From Deltaproteobacteria bacterium (GTDB lineage: Bacteria; Myxococcota_A; Polyangia; Polyangiales; Houyiibacteriaceae), in contig JAPUKT010000021.1 of the NCBI GenBank assembly GCA_027295555.1, positions 1 through 17,287 of the forward strand: a stretch of 17,287 nt of DNA, given 5' to 3'. Positions 14,680 to 17,287 of this stretch are shown in pieces. Position 1 is the first letter of the stretch; each line of letters starts with the position of its first letter. The translations under genes were made by a program, and so were the position numbers. The notes beneath the pieces were generated by a model. It did not search any database and was not told the DNA's origin. It saw only the letters and a list, made by a program, of their open reading frames with translations.

Positions 14680-15569
14680 GCACTCACCTCCGCGACGAAC
14701 GCACTTTCGCCGAGGGCCTCGCATATCCGTAGCGCCTCGTCGTGCTTGGTCGCCAGCGCAATCATGCATCCGCCGCCCCCCCCGCCGGTCATCTTCGCAC
14801 CGAGTGCCCCCGCGTTCCTCGCGGCCTGGCACATCGCATCGAGCTTCGTCGTGCACAGCATCAGCGAGCTCAGAATGGCGTGGTTGAGGTCCAGCAGCTG
14901 GCCGAGCGCGACGTGATCGCCAGCCTCAATCGCGAGCTTCGCATTCCGGACGAGGACATCGATGGCCTCGAAGGCCTTGTTGACACGGACCGGGTCGGAC
15001 TCGAGTTGCCGGGCTACCGACGAGACCATCTCTTGGGTGCTCGGGCTTTGCCCGCTGTAACCGATCACCAAATGCAAGGGCTTATTCGAGCGAAGTGACT
15101 GAAGCGGCTCGCCTTTGCGAAACAGCGCCACGCCTCCGAGCGCCGACATCGTGTTGTCCACGCCGGAAGGGTTCCCGTGGAAGATCTCTTCCCAGCCGTA
15201 CGCCGCTGCTGCGAGCTCCTCGCGCGACCTCTCCAAGCCGAGCGCCTCGTCGACCGCATGGAACACGGCAACGCCAATCGCTGCCGAGCAGCCGAGACCC
15301 GCGCCCGCAGGAAGATCGACCTGCGCGCGCACTTCGATCGGCGGCCGCTCCGAATATGCCGAAAGCGCTACGGCAAACGCGCGCTCGAGCGGTTCGCCCG
15401 TTGGGTCCGGCCGCACATCCACGTTCCACGGCGAAAGCTTCAACAGATCTTCGTCGGCCGGCGACGCCTCGGCGACCACGCCTCTCTCGATGCCCACCGC
15501 GATCGCGGGGTAGCCGTGCACGACCGCGTGCTCCCCGAGGAGGATGACCTTCCCTCGTCCAAAGCCCAT
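14676..15569 (-). CDS. mvk: Mevalonate kinase
   Basis: Phosphorylates mevalonate, the first committed step of the lower mevalonate pathway. The 297-residue protein has GFGRGKVILLGEHAVVHGYP (2-21) with Lys7, the ATP loop LPAGAGLGCSAAIGVAV (86-102) and EEIFHGNPSGVDNT (127-140), where Asp138 matches the catalytic aspartate of human MVK (HGxPSGVDN). KMTGGGGGGCMIA closes the C-terminal lobe. The start ATG at 15569 shares one base with the synthase stop (TGATG) and has GGGAG before it; the open frame to 15773 is overlap with the upstream gene. The short length is normal for bacterial and archaeal enzymes. It belongs to the same operon as the prenyl synthase, decarboxylase and phosphomevalonate kinase. 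Confidence 0.95.
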   Translation of the reverse strand: MGFGRGKVILLGEHAVVHGYPAIAVGIERGVVAEASPADEDLLKLSPWNVDVRPDPTGEPLERAFAVALSAYSERPPIEVRAQVDLPAGAGLGCSAAIGVAVFHAVDEALGLERSREELAAAAYGWEEIFHGNPSGVDNTMSALGGVALFRKGEPLQSLRSNKPLHLVIGYSGQSPSTQEMVSSVARQLESDPVRVNKAFEAIDVLVRNAKLAIEAGDHVALGQLLDLNHAILSSLMLCTTKLDAMCQAARNAGALGAKMTGGGGGGCMIALATKHDEALRICEALGESAFVAEVSA

Positions 15570-16606
15570 CAGCTCCCTCTGTCCGTGAGCAGTCTGGTCA
15601 CCTCTCCAAGCATTTGCTTGGCCTCGTCGTCGAAAGGGCTCGCTGCCACGGCGCTCCGCGCCTCGTCGGCGAGGAAAAAGAGGCGCTCCTCGACTCGCTC
15701 CTTTGCCGGGCCCAAGGCGCGAGTAGCTTCGTCGACGTCGGTGTCCGAGGCGTCCGGATGCCCCCAGACGCACTCGACCGCAGCACGGTCGCGCTCACTG
15801 GGCGAAAGCTGTTGGAACGCTGCAACAACCGCGTTGTGCTTACCGTGACGCAGGTCGTCGCCCGGCTTGCCGGTTTGCTGGACGTTACCGAAGGTGCCGA
15901 GAAGATCATCACGAAGCTGAAACGCGACTCCGAGCGGTAAAGACCAACTTCGCAATGACTCCAATGCGTTTTCCGGCGCGTCCGCCAGAAGGCCACCGAG
16001 CTCTGCGGGCCCCCGAGTCGTGTAGCTTCCTGTCTTCAAGTGGTGCATGCGCTCGACGTCTTGGTCGGCTATCAGGTCGAGCTGCTGTCCTGCGAACACC
16101 TCTTTTTGGATGTCGACGAACAGCTCGAGCGCTTCGTCGCGGCGACCGTTCGGGAGCTCGCTTCTCAGAAAGAGCTCCCAGCTGAAAGTAGATGCCAAGT
16201 CGCCTGCCAGCACGCCCAGGCTTGCACCCAAGTGCGCGTTGCCGTGCTTCTTGGCGAACGCAAAATGTACCGCAGGGCCTCCGCGCCGTTCGTCGTCCTC
16301 ATCCATCCAGTCGTCGTGGATCAACAGGTAGCTTTGAAGGAGCTCGAGTGACGCTCCGACCTCGAACGTTGGCCTGGGATCGGGGTCACCGCTCGCCGCC
16401 CGATACGCAACCGCCGTGACGATCGGTCGGAGCCGCTTTCCACCCCGCATCGTGAGGTCACGCACCTCCGTAACGAGGTCGATCGCGTGCGGTGAGAGTC
16501 CGGCGGCCTCCTCTTGCTTTAGCTCGAAAAAGCGACTGAGGATGGCGTCGACCCTCTGTCGGATGTCGGCCATCCATGATTCGAGATCTATTTGCCCTTG
16601 CGCCAC
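15569..16606 (-). CDS. Polyprenyl (probably geranylgeranyl) diphosphate synthase, trans-isoprenyl type
   Basis: Condenses DMAPP or an allylic primer with IPP. The 345-residue protein has GGKRLRP (55-61), the first Asp-rich motif HDDWMDEDDERRGG (D98, D99, D102), KTGSYTT (191-197) and the second motif FQLRDDLLGTFG (D233, D234, then Gly in place of the third Asp). Tyr95, five residues before the first motif, with Leu at -4 and no insertion in DDxxD, is the pattern of C20 (type I GGPP) synthases, so geranylgeranyl diphosphate is the likeliest product; this is inference. The start is GTG at 16606 (ATG at 16573 would drop 11 residues); neither has a good ribosome-binding site. It is the first gene of the mevalonate operon. 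Confidence 0.88.
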   Translation of the reverse strand: MAQGQIDLESWMADIRQRVDAILSRFFELKQEEAAGLSPHAIDLVTEVRDLTMRGGKRLRPIVTAVAYRAASGDPDPRPTFEVGASLELLQSYLLIHDDWMDEDDERRGGPAVHFAFAKKHGNAHLGASLGVLAGDLASTFSWELFLRSELPNGRRDEALELFVDIQKEVFAGQQLDLIADQDVERMHHLKTGSYTTRGPAELGGLLADAPENALESLRSWSLPLGVAFQLRDDLLGTFGNVQQTGKPGDDLRHGKHNAVVAAFQQLSPSERDRAAVECVWGHPDASDTDVDEATRALGPAKERVEERLFFLADEARSAVAASPFDDEAKQMLGEVTRLLTDRGS

Positions 16607-16668
16607 GGTCGGAGTGTCCCTATTTCCGAGCTACGTACACGGCCCAACCCTGCCGGGCAAGCAAGGCG
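16607..16668. promoter_or_regulatory. Divergent control region between the prenyl synthase operon and fni
   Basis: Sixty-two bases separate the GTG of the synthase from the ATG of fni. Both transcription units must be driven from here or from inside the opposite gene. I see only weak promoter-like hexamers and a short TGCC-G-GGCA inverted repeat at 16651-16659, not a convincing promoter. Confidence 0.35.
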
Positions 16669-17287
16669 ATGAGCTCCGATATCAAACAGCGAAAGGCCGA
16701 TCACCTCGATCTCTGCGCGACCGACGATGTCTCGTTTCGGCAGCGCACGACCCTACTCGAGTGCGTACGCCTAGTGCACCAATCGCTCCCAGAGGCAGAC
16801 TTCGACTCGATCGACACGCGGGTTCGACTCCTCGGCAAGGAGCTTCGCGCGCCGCTCTTGATCGCTGCAATGACCGGCGGCCACGAACGGGCCGCGGAGA
16901 TCAATCAAGCGCTCGCCTCGATCGCCGACGAGCGAGGCTACGCGTTCGGCTTGGGGAGCCAGCGGGCCATGCAAAAGCAGCCCGACACCGCATGGACGTA
17001 CCAGGTTCGCGAGCAGGCCCCCAACGTACTTCTGTTCGGCAACGTCGGCGTCGTGCAGGCGCGCGACATGTCCACCGAAGCGATCTCCGAGATGCTCACT
17101 GACGTAGGGGCCGATGCGCTTTGCCTTCACATGAACCCTGCCATGGAGCTCGTGCAGTCTGAGGGCGATCGTGACTTTCGGGGGGGGCTCGACACCTTTC
17201 GGCGACTTTGGGCAGAGCTCGACGTGCCGGTCATTGCCAAGGAAACCGGCAGCGGCGTCAGCCGCGAGGTCGCAGAGCAGCTTCTCG
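16669..17287 (+). CDS. fni: Isopentenyl-diphosphate delta-isomerase type 2 (FMN-dependent), N-terminal 206 residues, cut by window edge
   Basis: Interconverts IPP and DMAPP using reduced FMN, feeding the divergent prenyl synthase. The frame is open from the ATG at 16669 to the right edge. Visible family motifs are QRKADHLDLC (7-16), LGKELRAPLLIAAMTGG (55-71), FGLGSQRAM (93-101), LLFGNVGVVQ (121-130), LHMNPAMELVQSEGDRDF (153-170) and VIAKETGSGVS (188-198). The family usually has HLNxxQE; here Met159 stands where the conserved Gln is expected, while Glu160 is kept. Full-length enzymes have about 340-360 residues, so the C-terminal third is missing. AAGG lies very close to the ATG. The gene order suggests HMG-CoA synthase/reductase genes may follow beyond the edge, which cannot be seen here. 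Confidence 0.93.
   Translation, partial: MSSDIKQRKADHLDLCATDDVSFRQRTTLLECVRLVHQSLPEADFDSIDTRVRLLGKELRAPLLIAAMTGGHERAAEINQALASIADERGYAFGLGSQRAMQKQPDTAWTYQVREQAPNVLLFGNVGVVQARDMSTEAISEMLTDVGADALCLHMNPAMELVQSEGDRDFRGGLDTFRRLWAELDVPVIAKETGSGVSREVAEQLL

Overview
The window is GC-rich, gene-dense DNA with almost no spare intergenic space. It most likely comes from a deltaproteobacterium of the phylum Myxococcota. That assignment is inference, resting on four things: a bacterial mevalonate pathway cluster; an imuA-imuB-dnaE2 mutagenesis cassette preceded by a CTG-N10-CAG/GTTCAG-type LexA box; a short Cys-rich 'PGGYCT' lipoprotein; and an E. coli-type gshB. I see no tRNA, rRNA, CRISPR array, insertion sequence or prophage gene, and no gene-free stretch longer than about 140 bases.

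Left part (1-3577, minus strand): an SOS mutagenesis operon reading imuA (RecA-like accessory protein), imuB (catalytically dead Y-family polymerase) and dnaE2 (error-prone polymerase, cut by the left edge). A promoter with an embedded LexA-type box lies in front of imuA. Next, also on the minus strand (3678-6840), is a compact operon of a Cys-rich outer lipoprotein, two Opp/Dpp-type ABC permeases and, 2 bp after the second permease, an Fpg/MutM-family DNA glycosylase. The glycosylase therefore sits directly upstream of the SOS cassette.

Middle part (6926-12710): a Slt70-like lytic transglycosylase with a TPR-rich N-terminus (+), divergent from the lipoprotein operon; a PP2C-type Ser/Thr phosphatase (+) preceded by three 11-bp-phased GTYGAC repeats; then gamma-glutamyltransferase (ggt, -) and glutathione synthetase (gshB, +), divergent across 49 bp, so glutathione breakdown and synthesis genes share one control region.

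Right part (12755-17287): an isoprenoid operon on the minus strand, in order prenyl diphosphate synthase, mevalonate kinase, diphosphomevalonate decarboxylase and phosphomevalonate kinase. Every junction is a 1- or 4-nt start/stop overlap. Type 2 isopentenyl-diphosphate isomerase (fni) is divergent and cut by the right edge. Together these genes carry mevalonate to IPP, DMAPP and a longer prenyl diphosphate. HMG-CoA synthase and reductase are not in the window.

I did not find a clearly new multi-gene system. The points most worth a second look are the control region of the SOS operon, the phased repeats before the phosphatase, the Gln-to-Met change in the isomerase active-site motif, the glycosylase and lipoprotein attached to a permease pair that lacks ATPase and binding protein, and a small palindromic insert inside the transglycosylase.
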